A stretch of 64,000 nt of DNA from Deinococcus aquiradiocola (GTDB lineage Bacteria; Deinococcota; Deinococci; Deinococcales; Deinococcaceae). The stretch covers positions 1-64,000 of the forward strand of contig NZ_BMOE01000003.1 in the NCBI RefSeq assembly GCF_014646915.1. The letters run 5' to 3'. The stretch's first letter is position 1; the number at the start of each line of letters is the position of its first letter. Both the position numbers and the translations under genes were made by a program. Under the pieces are notes generated by a model. That model searched no databases. It worked only from the letters and a program-made list of their open reading frames with translations, and was not told the DNA's origin. This document shows, piece by piece, positions 1-8,316 of the stretch.

Positions 1-139
1 GGGCGCGTTTGACGTAGTTCTGGACGGTAGTTCGTCCCAGCCTGACACTGCGACCGATGTCTCGGTCGCTGAGGTGGTGGTCGAACTTGAGTCGAAGGAC
101 ATCCTGGATTTTTCGCATCGACACTCTCTTTTTGGTCAT
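1..139 (-). CDS. istA: IS21-family transposase IstA, N-terminal fragment cut by window edge
   Basis: Forty-six codons are visible from an ATG at 139, running off the window at position 1. The protein begins MTKKRVSMRKIQDVLRLKFD and continues with HHLSDRDIGRSVRLGRTTVQ, a helix-turn-helix matching the DNA-binding start of IS21-family IstA. IstA is the DDE transposase that, with the IstB ATPase helper, cuts and joins the element. The catalytic core and istB would lie to the left and are not visible. Family assignment rests on the N-terminal helix-turn-helix and on the multiple terminal repeats next to it. Whether the full gene is intact is unknown. Confidence 0.7.
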   Translation of the reverse strand, partial: MTKKRVSMRKIQDVLRLKFDHHLSDRDIGRSVRLGRTTVQNYVKRA

Positions 140-178
140 CCTTCAGGATGACCGTGGAGTCTCGTGTGCTGGCAGAGA

Positions 179-259
179 GGTGGCCCGATAACCCGAGCGC
201 CGGTGGCCCGATCAGCTCAGCACAGGTGGCCACGTCGACTGAGCGCGGGTGGCCCGAAT
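179..259. repeat. Four terminal direct repeats of the IS, 23-bp period
   Basis: The motif GGTGGCCCGA(T/A) starts at 179, 202, 225 and 248. The third copy is degenerate (GGTGGCCACG). The spacing is exactly 23 bp each time, about two helical turns, so a multimeric transposase would meet all copies on one face of the DNA. This is the arrangement expected of IstA binding sites. Confidence 0.7.
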
Positions 260-274
260 GGGTGAGCATACGCA

Positions 275-646
275 CCCCTCGCAGCCGAACAGGAGTTCGG
301 GCCGAGATGCGGCCGGTTTGGCGTACACGGTTCCTCTGCGAGAGCGACTATGAATCGTGTTCATGTGTGTGTTGACGCGTATGTGCGTGGACGTGTGTTT
401 ATGAATACGTGTACACGCATACACATGTGTACAAAGCGAAGCCCCTTGTTTCCGCCCGCTCGCCCAGCGTTCAGTTTCGTGCCGTTCTGCAGGCATCTCC
501 AATGATTGTGTACGCGTGGACGTGTCGTGAAATACACACATCAGTGAGCCGTGGAGGTGCAGGGCAGTCTCACGCAAGTGTGTGTACGTGTGTGTACGTG
601 TGTGTACGGGTGATCCCGTGTGCATGTGCGTGCTAACGTGGGTGTC
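275..646. other. Non-coding region upstream of parA, rich in alternating TG/TACG tracts
   Basis: No gene is supported here. From about 353 to 440 and 510 to 660 the sequence is dominated by alternating purine-pyrimidine runs made of TGTG, TACA and CGTG units, unlike the rest of the window. Short pieces such as TGTGTAC and its reverse complement GTACACA recur many times. Position directly before a parA-type gene suggests a centromere-like binding region or autoregulatory operators. That is inference. Confidence 0.5.
581..610. repeat. Three 10-bp direct repeats before parA (iteron-like)
   Basis: TGTGTACGTG occurs at 581-590 and 591-600, and a one-mismatch copy TGTGTACGGG at 601-610, perfectly in tandem. 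The inner TGTGTAC also appears reversed as GTACACACA at 654-662, inside the parA start region. Tandem 10-bp units match one DNA helical turn and would suit cooperative binding by a small partition protein. Confidence 0.6.
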
Positions 647-1291
647 ATGACAGGTACACACACAGGCCCACTGGTGATCAGCGTGGCCAGCCTGAAGGGC
701 GGGGTGGGCAAGACCACGACCGCCATCCACATCGCCGCTCACCTGGCCCTGGCCGGCCAGCGGGTTCTGCTGGCCGACGGTGACCGCATCCGGACCGCGA
801 CCGCCTGGGCACGCGGAGGGAACCTGCCGTTCCCGGTCCTGCCGATCACGGCGCTCGCCCGCGGCGTCAGTCAGTACGACGCCGTCGTCATGGATACCGA
901 GGGCGGCGTGGAGAACGGCAAGCTCGTCGAATACGCGCAGTCGAGCGACCTGATCGTGCTGCCCACCAGCCCCGACATCAACGGCCTGGACGGCGCCTCG
1001 CAGACGGCCGAGGTCCTGCGTGCGGGCGGCGTGCCGAGCACGCAGTCGGCAGCGCTGCTGACCATGGTGCGGCCCGGCGGCATGAAGGACATCAACGCGC
1101 GGCGCGGCCTGCAGGAGATGGGCCTGCCGGTGCTGAAGGCCAGCGTACGGATCAGCGAGGCGTTCCGGGACGCGTCGAACGGTGCGGTGCTGGTGCGGGA
1201 CGTGAAGAGCGACGTCGCCCCGAAATGCTGGCGTGACTATCAGGACGTGACGGCCGAACTCATCGCCAGGATCACGGGGAGGATCGCATGA
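647..1291 (+). CDS. parA: ParA-family partition ATPase (small ParF-like type)
   Basis: A 214-residue ATPase of the ParA/MinD superfamily. The deviant Walker A motif KGGVGKTT lies at residues 17-24, with the signature lysine K17; a Walker B-like VVMDTEGG follows near residue 84. There is no N-terminal DNA-binding domain, so it resembles the short plasmid ParF/ParA class that moves DNA by patterned ATP-dependent assembly on the nucleoid. An in-frame GTG at 620 would add nine residues; the ATG at 647 was chosen because it lies nearest the conserved start of the domain, and neither has a clear ribosome binding site. Its stop overlaps the next start (ATGA), so the two are coupled. Tandem repeats sit just upstream and may be its partner's binding site. 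Confidence 0.85.
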   Translation: MTGTHTGPLVISVASLKGGVGKTTTAIHIAAHLALAGQRVLLADGDRIRTATAWARGGNLPFPVLPITALARGVSQYDAVVMDTEGGVENGKLVEYAQSSDLIVLPTSPDINGLDGASQTAEVLRAGGVPSTQSAALLTMVRPGGMKDINARRGLQEMGLPVLKASVRISEAFRDASNGAVLVRDVKSDVAPKCWRDYQDVTAELIARITGRIA

Positions 1292-1662
1292 CCGACATCA
1301 AGAATGCTCTCGCGCAGCTGCGCGCCGCCCGCGGCGCCGAGGACGCCTCCGCACCCGCGCCGGTCGAGCCCGCGCCAGTCGCACCTGCACCTTCGCCTGC
1401 CGTGCCACCGCCCGCCACGACGGAAGTGGAGGCGAGCGTGCCGCGCGGCGAGATCAAGACCCTGGCGGGACGGGTCCCGCTGCAGCTGCACCGTGACCTG
1501 ACGCGCGCCCTGCTGGACGCCGCCGACGAACTGAAGGTCGGGAAGGTGAACGTGGACGAGGGGCTGGAGGCCGCGATCCGCGTGGTGCTGCGCGACCCGG
1601 CCGCGACGCAGGAATGGTACGCGCAGCTGCGTGAAGTGCGCCGCGAGAAACGCGAGGGCTGA
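1288..1662 (+). CDS. Probable ParB-like partner of ParA (unrecognised small protein)
   Basis: A 124-residue protein translationally coupled to parA by a 4-bp overlap. Residues 1-15 form a short helix-like start (MTDIKNALAQLRAAR). Residues 20-50 are an Ala/Pro/Val linker, and 55-124 form a charged, helical C-terminal part with GRVPLQLHRDLTRALLDA and VDEGLEAAIRVVL segments. I do not recognise a named family. The layout, a disordered tail plus a compact basic domain, is what small centromere-binding partners of ParF-type ATPases look like, and the C-terminal part could be ribbon-helix-helix-like. Assignment as the ParB-equivalent rests on position and coupling, not on a motif. Confidence 0.6.
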   Translation: MTDIKNALAQLRAARGAEDASAPAPVEPAPVAPAPSPAVPPPATTEVEASVPRGEIKTLAGRVPLQLHRDLTRALLDAADELKVGKVNVDEGLEAAIRVVLRDPAATQEWYAQLREVRREKREG

Positions 1663-1831
1663 TACGGTTTTGATCCGATTCCAGGGATGCCGGAAACAGC
1701 ACCGACATCCCTTCTTGGGCAGAACAGCGCCCATGAGGACGCTTGCCCGCTTCCATCTCCTCCAAACCGTACTTTTTGGTGCTCGCTTCGCTCGGCTGAA
1801 CTCTACAAGTTCAGCTCAAAACCGCATGATC
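1661..1831. repeat. Possible small inverted-repeat element after the par genes
   Basis: The region after the par genes is non-coding. The core CGGTTTTGA at about 1665-1673 reappears in inverted orientation at about 1815-1823 (TCAAAACCG), with partial matches on both sides (about 13 of 18 bases). Between them lies an 8-bp hairpin GCTGAACT...AAGTTCAGC at 1795-1815. The piece TTCGCTCGGCTGA at about 1787-1799 recurs at about 37798-37810, again in non-coding DNA, which suggests an interspersed genomic repeat. The left arm overlaps the stop codon of the preceding gene. No coding capacity was found. Confidence 0.35.
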
Positions 1832-1875
1832 CGGAATCCGGTGCCTCCGGTCGGGTGAGTGCCGCCCGGACCGTG

Positions 1876-1920
1876 CAGGAGTAGGGGGAACGAGTGTACG
1901 GCTCGTTCCCCCTGCTCCTG
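1876..1920 (-). terminator. Rho-independent-type hairpin after thrC
   Basis: AGGGGGAACGAG (1883-1894) and CTCGTTCCCCCT (1902-1913) form a perfect 12-bp stem around a 7-base loop, extended by CAGGAG/CTCCTG outside a one-base mismatch. It lies 14-58 bp beyond the thrC stop and could end transcripts from either side. Confidence 0.75.
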
Positions 1921-1933
1921 TCATTGCGGTCCG

Positions 1934-3376
1934 TCAGCGGGTGGGGCTGACCTCGCCTTTCAGGGCGCCGAGCTTCGCGGCGATGTACGCCTTGAGGACC
2001 TGAACGTCGTTCGGCATGACCTCGAAGGTTCGCGGCGCGTCCTCGATGTTCAGGAAGCGTTCCGGGCGTCCGGGGATGCGGCCCACCGCTTCCTGCACCG
2101 TCTCGCCGAACTTGGCGGGCAGCGCCGTCTCCAGGCACACCATCGGCACGCCGGGCCGGAGGTGACGCTCGCCGACGAGCACGCCGTCCGCGGTGTGCGG
2201 GTCGATCAGGCGCCCGTACTCACGGTCGATGCGGCGGATGGTGTTCAGCCGGTCCGCGTGCGTGCTGCGGCCGCTGCGGAACTCGCTGGCCGTCACGGCG
2301 TCCCAGTGGGCGCTGCCGTGCAGGGCGACAGGCTCGCCGCGCCCCACGCCTTCCCACCACGTGCGGGTCTGTGCACCGTCGCGGTCTGCGATGAGGTACA
2401 GGTACCGTTCGAAGTTCGAGGCCTTGCCGATGTCCATGCTGGGGCTGCTCGTCATGGCGACCCGTTCGGCGGGCCGGACGTGGTACGTGCCGCTGCTGAA
2501 GAAGTCGTGCAGCACGTCGTTCTCGTTGCTCGCCACGATCAGCTGCCCGACGGGGAGCCCCATGCTCTTGGCGAGATACCCGGCGAACACGTTCCCGAAA
2601 TTCCCGGACGGCACGCTGAAATCCACCGGCTGGCCCGGCGCGAGGTTCAGGGCGAGGTACGCCTTGAAGTAATACACGGCCTGCGCGAGCACACGCGCCC
2701 AGTTGATGCTGTTCACGGCGCCGATCTCGTACCGGGCCTTGAAGGGCGCGTCGGCGTTCACGGCCTTCACGAGGTCCTGGCAGTCGTCGAAGACGCCCTC
2801 GACCGCGATGTTGAAGATGTTCGGCTCGTGCAGGCTGAACATCTGCGCCTGCTGGAAGGTGCTCATGCGGCCGTGCGGGGACAGCATGAACACGTTCACG
2901 CGCGCCTTGCCGAGCATCGCGTACTCCGCGGCGGAGCCGGTGTCGCCGGACGTCGCGCCGAGGATGTTGAGGACCTCGCCGCGCCGTTCGAGGACGTACT
3001 CGAAGATCTCCCCGAGGAACTGCATGGCCATGTCCTTGAAGGCGAGGGACGGGCCGTTCGAGAGTTCCAGCAGGTACAGCTGCGAGTCGCCCAGCCGCGT
3101 GAGGGGCGTCATGTCGGCGCTGTGGAACACGTCGCTGCGGTACGTGCGGTGCAGCAGGGCGCGCAGGTCGTCTTCCGGCACGTCCGTGATGAAGGGCCGC
3201 ATGACGGCGAACGCGAGGTCCGGGTAACTCAGGCCGCGCAGCGCTTCGAGGTCGGCCGGTCCGAAGGCGGGGATGCTTTCCGGCATGGCGAGCCCGCCGT
3301 CCGGGGCGAGGCCCATCAGCAGCACATCCGAGAACTGGCCCAGGTCCGGGGTGCCGCGCGTTGAAACGTACTTCAT
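1934..3376 (-). CDS. thrC: Threonine synthase
   Basis: This 480-residue PLP enzyme converts O-phospho-L-homoserine to L-threonine. The start begins MKYVSTRGTPDLGQFSDVLL, the usual N-terminus of the longer threonine synthase class, and the PLP-binding lysine is in GPSLAFKDMAMQF (K114). The glycine/serine-rich phosphate-binding part ATSGDTGSAAEY follows near residue 145. ATG at 3376 is preceded by CTGGAGGAACAC, a good ribosome binding site, so longer upstream reading was rejected. It is the last gene on this strand, 114 bp after cbiA, and may be reached by read-through from the cobalamin operon. Threonine is also the source of the aminopropanol arm of B12, so the neighbourhood may be functional, but this is inference. 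Confidence 0.95.
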   Translation of the reverse strand: MKYVSTRGTPDLGQFSDVLLMGLAPDGGLAMPESIPAFGPADLEALRGLSYPDLAFAVMRPFITDVPEDDLRALLHRTYRSDVFHSADMTPLTRLGDSQLYLLELSNGPSLAFKDMAMQFLGEIFEYVLERRGEVLNILGATSGDTGSAAEYAMLGKARVNVFMLSPHGRMSTFQQAQMFSLHEPNIFNIAVEGVFDDCQDLVKAVNADAPFKARYEIGAVNSINWARVLAQAVYYFKAYLALNLAPGQPVDFSVPSGNFGNVFAGYLAKSMGLPVGQLIVASNENDVLHDFFSSGTYHVRPAERVAMTSSPSMDIGKASNFERYLYLIADRDGAQTRTWWEGVGRGEPVALHGSAHWDAVTASEFRSGRSTHADRLNTIRRIDREYGRLIDPHTADGVLVGERHLRPGVPMVCLETALPAKFGETVQEAVGRIPGRPERFLNIEDAPRTFEVMPNDVQVLKAYIAAKLGALKGEVSPTR

Positions 3377-3490
3377 CTGTGTTCCTCCAGTGGGTCGCGT
3401 GCCGGGCGGACGCGCGACGCTCCCGTACCCGTACTCTAGAGGACCGGCAAGGCGGGCCGGGAGGGGCGGGGCAGACATCCTGCCTTCACG

Positions 3491-4810
3491 TCAGGGCCTG
3501 GCGTCCAGGCAGGCGCGCACGAGGCGGGCGGGGAGGGCCGGGTCGGCACTCAGGTGCAGGTGCAGGTAACTGGCGAGCACGTTGCCGCGCGCGTAGCCTT
3601 CCGGTACGCCCTGCACGTGGTACGCGGGGTGGGCGGGCGTGCCGTCCAGAACGCTGTAATGGAATTCGTGAGCGCGCAGGGGCGTGCCTGCCGGCGCGAG
3701 CGGCGTGTCTTGCAGCGACGTGACCTCGCGGTACCCGAGCGTCAGGCGGCCCGCCATGCGGGTGCGTTCCGGGACGACGCCGCACATGGGATACGTGCCG
3801 TCCTGCGTTTCGAGGGCGTGCGAGAGGTACATCAGGCCGCCGCACTCGGCGATCACGGGGCGGCCCGAGCGGCAGAAGTCGGCGACGCTCTCCCGCATGG
3901 CGTGGTTGGCGCTCAGCGCGGCCGCGTGCGCTTCCGGGTATCCGCCGCCGATGAGCAGGCCGTCCGCGTCCGGCACGCGGTCGTCCAGCAGCGGACTGAA
4001 CGGCACGAGGTCCGCGCCCGCCTCCTGCAGGGCGTCGAGGGCGTCCTCGTAGTAGAAGCTGAACGCCTCGTCACGCGCCAGCGCGATCCGGACGCGCGGC
4101 CCGCTGCGGCCGGTGCCGGGCGCGCGGGCGGGCAGGGGAGGGGCGGCCGTCACGGCGAGCAGCGCGTCCAGATCGAGGGTCCCGGCGGCGCGCAGCAGGG
4201 CGTCCCGGTCGTGCGGGTGCGTCTGCGCCGCCAGCAGGCCCAGGTGACGGCTCGGGAGGTGCAGCGCCTCCATCTTCGGCACGTGCCCGAAACAGCGAAT
4301 CCCGGCCTGCTCCAGGGCCGCGCCGCACAGTTCCGCGTGCCGGGCGCTGCCCACACGGTTCAGGATCACGCCCGCGAGCCTCACGCCCTGCCCGTAGTCG
4401 CGCAGGCCGCCCGCGACGGCCGCCACGGTGCGGGCCATGCCGCCCGCGTCGATCAGCAGCACGACCGGCAGGTCCAGCGTCCGCGACAGGTGCGCGCTGG
4501 AATGCTCGTCGCTGAGCGGATCGCGCCCGTCGTACAGGCCCATCACGCCCTCCACCACGCTCACGTCCGCGTCCCACGCCGCGCGCGCGAACACCTCGCG
4601 CAGCCGTTCCTCCGGCAGCAGGAAACTGTCGAGGTTCCGGGCGGCCCGGCCTGCCGCGCGGCTGAGGTGCGTCGGGTCCAGGTAGTCCGGCCCGGCCTTG
4701 AACGGCTGCACCTTCAGGCCGCGCGCGTGCAGCGCCGCCAGGACGACGCTCGTCACGGTCGTCTTGCCGCTCCCGGAGTGCGGCGCGGCCAGCAGGAACC
4801 GCGCCGTCAC
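3491..4810 (-). CDS. cbiA: Cobyrinate a,c-diamide synthase
   Basis: This 439-residue amidotransferase amidates the a and c side chains of cobyrinic acid using glutamine and ATP. An N-terminal dethiobiotin-synthetase-like ATPase domain carries the P-loop HSGSGKTT (11-18) and [10 protein letters not shown]. The C-terminal class I glutamine amidotransferase domain has the catalytic cysteine in AECGGLMYL (C323) and the HEFHYS histidine motif near residue 383. The start is a GTG at 4810; the preceding cobW stop is 52 bp upstream, the longest gap inside the operon. CobB (hydrogenobyrinate substrate) and CbiA cannot be told apart by motifs. With CbiX, CbiD and CbiG in the operon the cobalt-containing substrate is more likely. 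Confidence 0.93.
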   Translation of the reverse strand: MTARFLLAAPHSGSGKTTVTSVVLAALHARGLKVQPFKAGPDYLDPTHLSRAAGRAARNLDSFLLPEERLREVFARAAWDADVSVVEGVMGLYDGRDPLSDEHSSAHLSRTLDLPVVLLIDAGGMARTVAAVAGGLRDYGQGVRLAGVILNRVGSARHAELCGAALEQAGIRCFGHVPKMEALHLPSRHLGLLAAQTHPHDRDALLRAAGTLDLDALLAVTAAPPLPARAPGTGRSGPRVRIALARDEAFSFYYEDALDALQEAGADLVPFSPLLDDRVPDADGLLIGGGYPEAHAAALSANHAMRESVADFCRSGRPVIAECGGLMYLSHALETQDGTYPMCGVVPERTRMAGRLTLGYREVTSLQDTPLAPAGTPLRAHEFHYSVLDGTPAHPAYHVQGVPEGYARGNVLASYLHLHLSADPALPARLVRACLDARP

Positions 4811-4862
4811 CGCTGCCCCCGCGCCGCACGGCGGGACGCGGAACGTGCCTTGCCGCCCGTCG

Positions 4863-5963
4863 TCACTCCCACGTGCTGCCGGTCGCGCCGCTGAGCACCT
4901 GAATGACCTTCTTGCGGTTGATGTGGTACCCGATGAAGACCAGTTCGCTGCGCGGCACGGCCTGCTCGCGCAGCTCGCTGTCCACCCGCGTCCGGACGGC
5001 CTGCACGGTCAGCGTCTGCCCGGCGTTGATGTGCGCGAAGCCCTTGGCGCGCAGCACCGGGAACTTCCGCGCGATGTCCGCCAGGATGACCGGCAGGCGC
5101 TGCGGGTCCTGGGGGGTGTCCGTGCTGAGCAGGAAACTCTGCCAGCCGGTGTCGTGCACGTGGAAGTGCACGTGCGTGTTCATGCTGTGCAGGTGCGCGC
5201 CCAGGTCGCCGTGACTGTGGCCGTCCAGCAGGTGCTGCGCCTCCAGCGGCAGGCTCTCCTCGCCCGGCACGCCGCGCACCGGGCCGTGGTGGTGCGTCCC
5301 GGCGTCCAGTTCGTGCAGGTGCAGGCCGAGCGTGAGCTGCGGGTCGAGCTTCGCGCCGTACGCGAGTTCCATGAAGCGCACGCGGGGCGCGCGGGCGCGC
5401 ACGTCCCCCTCGGCGCGCAGCAGGTCGTACTCGTTCAGGGCGTCGATCTTGTTGAGGACCACCACGTCCGCGTGTTCGAGCTGCGCGTCGAACAGTGCCT
5501 GCACGGCCGCGCGGGACGGCGCGTCCTCGCTGCCCTGCGTGCCCGCCTCGAAGTCACCGCCGAGCAGCAGGGGCGTGTCCACCACCGCGATCGTCGCGTC
5601 GAGCACGAAGTCGGCCGCGAACTCCTCGGACTGCAGGACGACGTACACGGCGGTCGGGACGGCCAGCCCGGACGTCTCGATCAGCACGTGGTCGAAACGG
5701 TGGCGGCGGCGCTGCAGTTCGCGCAGGGTGGGGATGAAGGCGTCGTCCTGCGAGTACGCGATCAGGCCGCCCTCCAGGTCGAGGATCTCGCAGTGCCCGA
5801 GCTGTTCGGAGCGGAGGATCTCGCCGTCCACGTTCTTCTCGCCGAACTCGTTCACGAGGACCGCGAGGCGGCGGTCGGGCGTGTCGCCGAGCACGCCGCT
5901 GATGAGGGTGGTCTTGCCGGACCCGAGGAAGCCGGTCACGACGGTCACGGGCGTCTGTTTCAT
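4863..5963 (-). CDS. cobW: CobW-family GTPase / metallochaperone
   Basis: A 366-residue COG0523 G3E GTPase. The P-loop GFLGSGKTT spans residues 11-19; [13 protein letters not shown] (switch region) and the NKID guanine-specificity motif near residue 175 are intact. The C-terminal CobW domain is present, after a histidine-rich stretch ([23 protein letters not shown], about residues 220-270). The family's usual CxCC metal motif after the switch region is replaced by [12 protein letters not shown], with no cysteines, so metal binding may rest on the histidines. In cobalamin operons CobW is thought to deliver cobalt to the chelatase. Its ATG overlaps the cobJ-cobK stop by 4 bp. Confidence 0.9.
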   Translation of the reverse strand: MKQTPVTVVTGFLGSGKTTLISGVLGDTPDRRLAVLVNEFGEKNVDGEILRSEQLGHCEILDLEGGLIAYSQDDAFIPTLRELQRRRHRFDHVLIETSGLAVPTAVYVVLQSEEFAADFVLDATIAVVDTPLLLGGDFEAGTQGSEDAPSRAAVQALFDAQLEHADVVVLNKIDALNEYDLLRAEGDVRARAPRVRFMELAYGAKLDPQLTLGLHLHELDAGTHHHGPVRGVPGEESLPLEAQHLLDGHSHGDLGAHLHSMNTHVHFHVHDTGWQSFLLSTDTPQDPQRLPVILADIARKFPVLRAKGFAHINAGQTLTVQAVRTRVDSELREQAVPRSELVFIGYHINRKKVIQVLSGATGSTWE

Positions 5964-7549
5964 GGTGTGGGGTGCTCCTGCAGGTTCAGGACGGCGCTCA
6001 GCACGTCCGCGGGGTCGGTGTAGGGGGCGCTGGTGCTGAGCGCGGGGCGGCGCAGCACGATGAGCGGAATGCCGAGCTCCTGTGCTGCCGCGAGCTTGTC
6101 GTGCGCGCCGCCGGCCTCGCCGCTGTCCTTGGTGATGACGGACTGCACGCCCCAGTGCCGCCACTGGCTGACGTTCTGCTCGCGCGTGAACGGGCCGAGC
6201 ATGGCGAGCAGGTTGCGGGACGGAATACCGGCCGCGCTGGCCGCGTCGAGGCTGGACGCGATGGGGGCGACGCGCGCGTACGGCTGCAGGCCCTGCGCTT
6301 CGGGGAGGCGCGTGAAGGCACTCAGGCCGCCCGAGCCGGTCGCGAGGAACACGCGCGGCCCGGCCTGCGCCGCGGTCCGCAGGGCGTCCTCGGGGCCGTC
6401 CACGAGCGTCACGCCGGGTGTGCCTTCCGGCAGCAGCGGCGGGCGTTCGTATCGCAGGTACGGCAGGCCGAGTTCCTGTCCGAGCAGGGCGAGCTGCGCA
6501 CTCATCACGGCCGAGTACGGGTGCGTGGCGTCCACCACGGCCTTCGCGCCGCGCAGCACCTGACGTCTGGCTTCCACGCCGCGCCGACCGGCGTACACGA
6601 ACGCGCCCGGCACGGCGTCCCGCGCGACCCGGCCGCCGTACTCGGTCGCGACGGACACCACCACCGTCTCGCCCGCCTGCACGAGGTCGCGGGCGATGGC
6701 GTTGCCGTCCGAGGTGCCCGCGAACACCCAGACCGCACCGGCGGGCGGGGCGTCCGGTTCGGGCGCGGCCTGCACCGGAGCGGCGGGCGGCGCTTCCTCC
6801 GTCCAGGCGTTGTAGCCGCGCGGCGTGTACATCCACTCCTGCCCGCCCGGCTGCGTCTTGCGGCGCGTGAAGCGGTTCCCGATCACGAGGCTCGTCAGCA
6901 TGTCGAACCGTCCCCGCCGCAGTTCGCCGAGCGTCGTGATGCGCACCGTCTGGTCCTCGCGGTACGCGTTGCGGACCACGCCGCACACGGTGTCCGGCGA
7001 CTTGTGTTCCAGCATCAGGTCCAGCACGCGGTACACGCCCTCCTGCCGCCCGCGGCTCTGCACGTTGTAGAACACGGCGCACAGGTCCGCCTGCGCAATG
7101 TGCGTCGCGCGCCGCTCGATCCACTCCCAGGGGCACAGCAGGTCCGACAGGGACAGCGTGGCGTAGTCGTGCGAGAGGGGCGCGCCCAGCAGGGACGCGC
7201 AGGCGTTCGCGGCACTGATGCCCGGCACGACCTGCACCTGCACGGTGTCGTCCTCGCGCAGTTCGTCGAACGCCAGGGTCGCCATGGCGTAGATGCCGAT
7301 GTCGCCGCTCGACACGAGCGACACCGTGCGGCCCTCCCGCGCGAGGTTCAGGGCGAGCTGCGCGCGTTCGCGTTCCTGCGTGAGGGGCGGCGCGTGCTGT
7401 TCCTTGCCCTCGATCCACGGCGCGATCCAGCGGAGGTACAGGTCGTACCCGACGATCACGTCGCTCGCTTCCAGCGCGTGCCGGGCGAGGTCCGGGATGA
7501 GTTCCGCGAAGCCCGGCCCGACCGACACGAGGTTCAGCCGTCCGCTCAT
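5960..7549 (-). CDS. cobJK: Fusion of precorrin-3B C17-methyltransferase and precorrin-6A reductase (CobJ-CobK)
   Basis: A 529-residue two-domain enzyme. Residues 1-245 are an SAM-dependent tetrapyrrole methylase of the CobJ/CbiH type (GPGFAELIPDLARHALEASD, SSGDIGIYAMA, VVPGISAANACASLLGAPL), which methylates C17 and contracts the ring. After an Ala/Pro linker (about 250-275), the CobK/CbiJ reductase domain starts with WVFAGTSDGNAIARDL, followed by DATHPYSAVMSAQ and ITKDSGEAGG typical of the family, and reduces precorrin-6A or its cobalt form. ATG at 7549 overlaps the cbiG stop. The fusion joins two steps that are not consecutive in the pathway. Together with CbiG it implies oxygen-independent ring contraction; no cobG is present. 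Confidence 0.93.
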   Translation of the reverse strand: MSGRLNLVSVGPGFAELIPDLARHALEASDVIVGYDLYLRWIAPWIEGKEQHAPPLTQERERAQLALNLAREGRTVSLVSSGDIGIYAMATLAFDELREDDTVQVQVVPGISAANACASLLGAPLSHDYATLSLSDLLCPWEWIERRATHIAQADLCAVFYNVQSRGRQEGVYRVLDLMLEHKSPDTVCGVVRNAYREDQTVRITTLGELRRGRFDMLTSLVIGNRFTRRKTQPGGQEWMYTPRGYNAWTEEAPPAAPVQAAPEPDAPPAGAVWVFAGTSDGNAIARDLVQAGETVVVSVATEYGGRVARDAVPGAFVYAGRRGVEARRQVLRGAKAVVDATHPYSAVMSAQLALLGQELGLPYLRYERPPLLPEGTPGVTLVDGPEDALRTAAQAGPRVFLATGSGGLSAFTRLPEAQGLQPYARVAPIASSLDAASAAGIPSRNLLAMLGPFTREQNVSQWRHWGVQSVITKDSGEAGGAHDKLAAAQELGIPLIVLRRPALSTSAPYTDPADVLSAVLNLQEHPTP

Positions 7550-8316
7550 GCCTGCACCTCCGGCGCGGTGGGAGGCTGGGGCGTCCAGCGGTCCTCGACG
7601 GCCGCGACGGTCACGCCCTCGTGCACGAGGCGCGGCACGATCAATGTGCCCCTGGGGCTCGCGAGGAGCGCGCAGGGTTCGCTCACGCCGCGCGCGCCGG
7701 TCACATGCTCCACCCACGCGGAGGGCGCGGTCACGAAGGGCCGGGCCTGCAGGTCGCGGGCCGAGAAGATCCGCAGCGGCAGGCCGTGCGTGTCGCAGAA
7801 GTCCAGCAGGCCTGCCTCGTCGCGCTTCAGGTCGATGGTGGCGACCTCGCGCACGTCCGTCAGGCGCTCCCCGATGGCGCGCATGACGGCGGCCTCGACG
7901 GTGGTGGCCGTGACGCCGCGGCGGCAGCCGATGCCGAGCGTGAGGGGTCTGGTGGCCTCGGTGGCGGTCGTCACGACGGGCGTGGCGCCCGTCAGGTTCG
8001 CCACGCGGTACGCGAGGGCGTTCGCGCCGCCCTCGTGGCCGGACAGCAGCGACACCGCGAAGCGGGCGCCCTCGTCGAGCAGCACCACGGCCGGGTCGCT
8101 GAGCTTGGAGATGGGCAGGCCGCTCAGGGAGCGGGTGGCGATGCCGGACGCCATGAGCAGCACCCACCCGCCGAAGTCACGGAACTGCGCGTGCAGCAGG
8201 TCGCGCGGGGAGCGCGCGGCGTCCCAGGGGCGCAGGAGCGTGGCGTTCAGGCCTGCCGAGAGGGCCTGCGCGAGCGGGAGCGCCTCGCGGCGCACGGGCA
8301 GCACGGCGAGCGTCAC
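7546..8316 (-). CDS. cbiG: Cobalt-precorrin-5A hydrolase
   Basis: A 256-residue CbiG protein, which opens the delta-lactone of cobalt-precorrin-5A and releases acetaldehyde in the anaerobic pathway. The N-terminal part has FGGWVLLMASGIATRSL and SDPAVVLLDEGARFAVSLLSGHEGGANALA, both characteristic of CbiG; the C-terminal domain carries GIGCRRGVTATTVEAAV. GTG at 8316 overlaps the cobM stop (GTGA), the pattern used through this operon. It is somewhat shorter than stand-alone CbiG proteins of about 330 residues because the central insert is small. Its presence argues for an anaerobic-type route. Confidence 0.92.
   Translation of the reverse strand: MTLAVLPVRREALPLAQALSAGLNATLLRPWDAARSPRDLLHAQFRDFGGWVLLMASGIATRSLSGLPISKLSDPAVVLLDEGARFAVSLLSGHEGGANALAYRVANLTGATPVVTTATEATRPLTLGIGCRRGVTATTVEAAVMRAIGERLTDVREVATIDLKRDEAGLLDFCDTHGLPLRIFSARDLQARPFVTAPSAWVEHVTGARGVSEPCALLASPRGTLIVPRLVHEGVTVAAVEDRWTPQPPTAPEVQA

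Larger units (their letters stand above)
1..274 (-). mobile_element. IS21-family insertion sequence, one end only
   Basis: The left edge of the window lies inside an insertion sequence. It holds the first codons of an IstA-like transposase on the minus strand and, outside it, four copies of a GGTGGCCCGA-type motif at an exact 23-bp period. Multiple direct terminal repeats are known in IS21-family ends. The outermost copy runs into a sequence reading TGCGTATGCTCACCC inward from about 274, which would be the terminus (TG...CA type). The other end lies outside the window, so the exact border and any target duplication cannot be confirmed. Confidence 0.65.

Noticed and set aside
620..646. Upstream GTG start for parA
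   Set aside because: It adds residues unlike the family and shows no better ribosome binding site than the ATG at 647.
212..742. 176-codon frame on the minus strand over the parA leader, rich in TH repeats
   Set aside because: Its peptide is a direct product of the alternating DNA repeats; it overlaps the parA start and has no motif.
1859..3364. Open frame of 501 codons opposite thrC
   Set aside because: It mirrors the coding strand of threonine synthase, lacks motifs and has shadow-frame composition.
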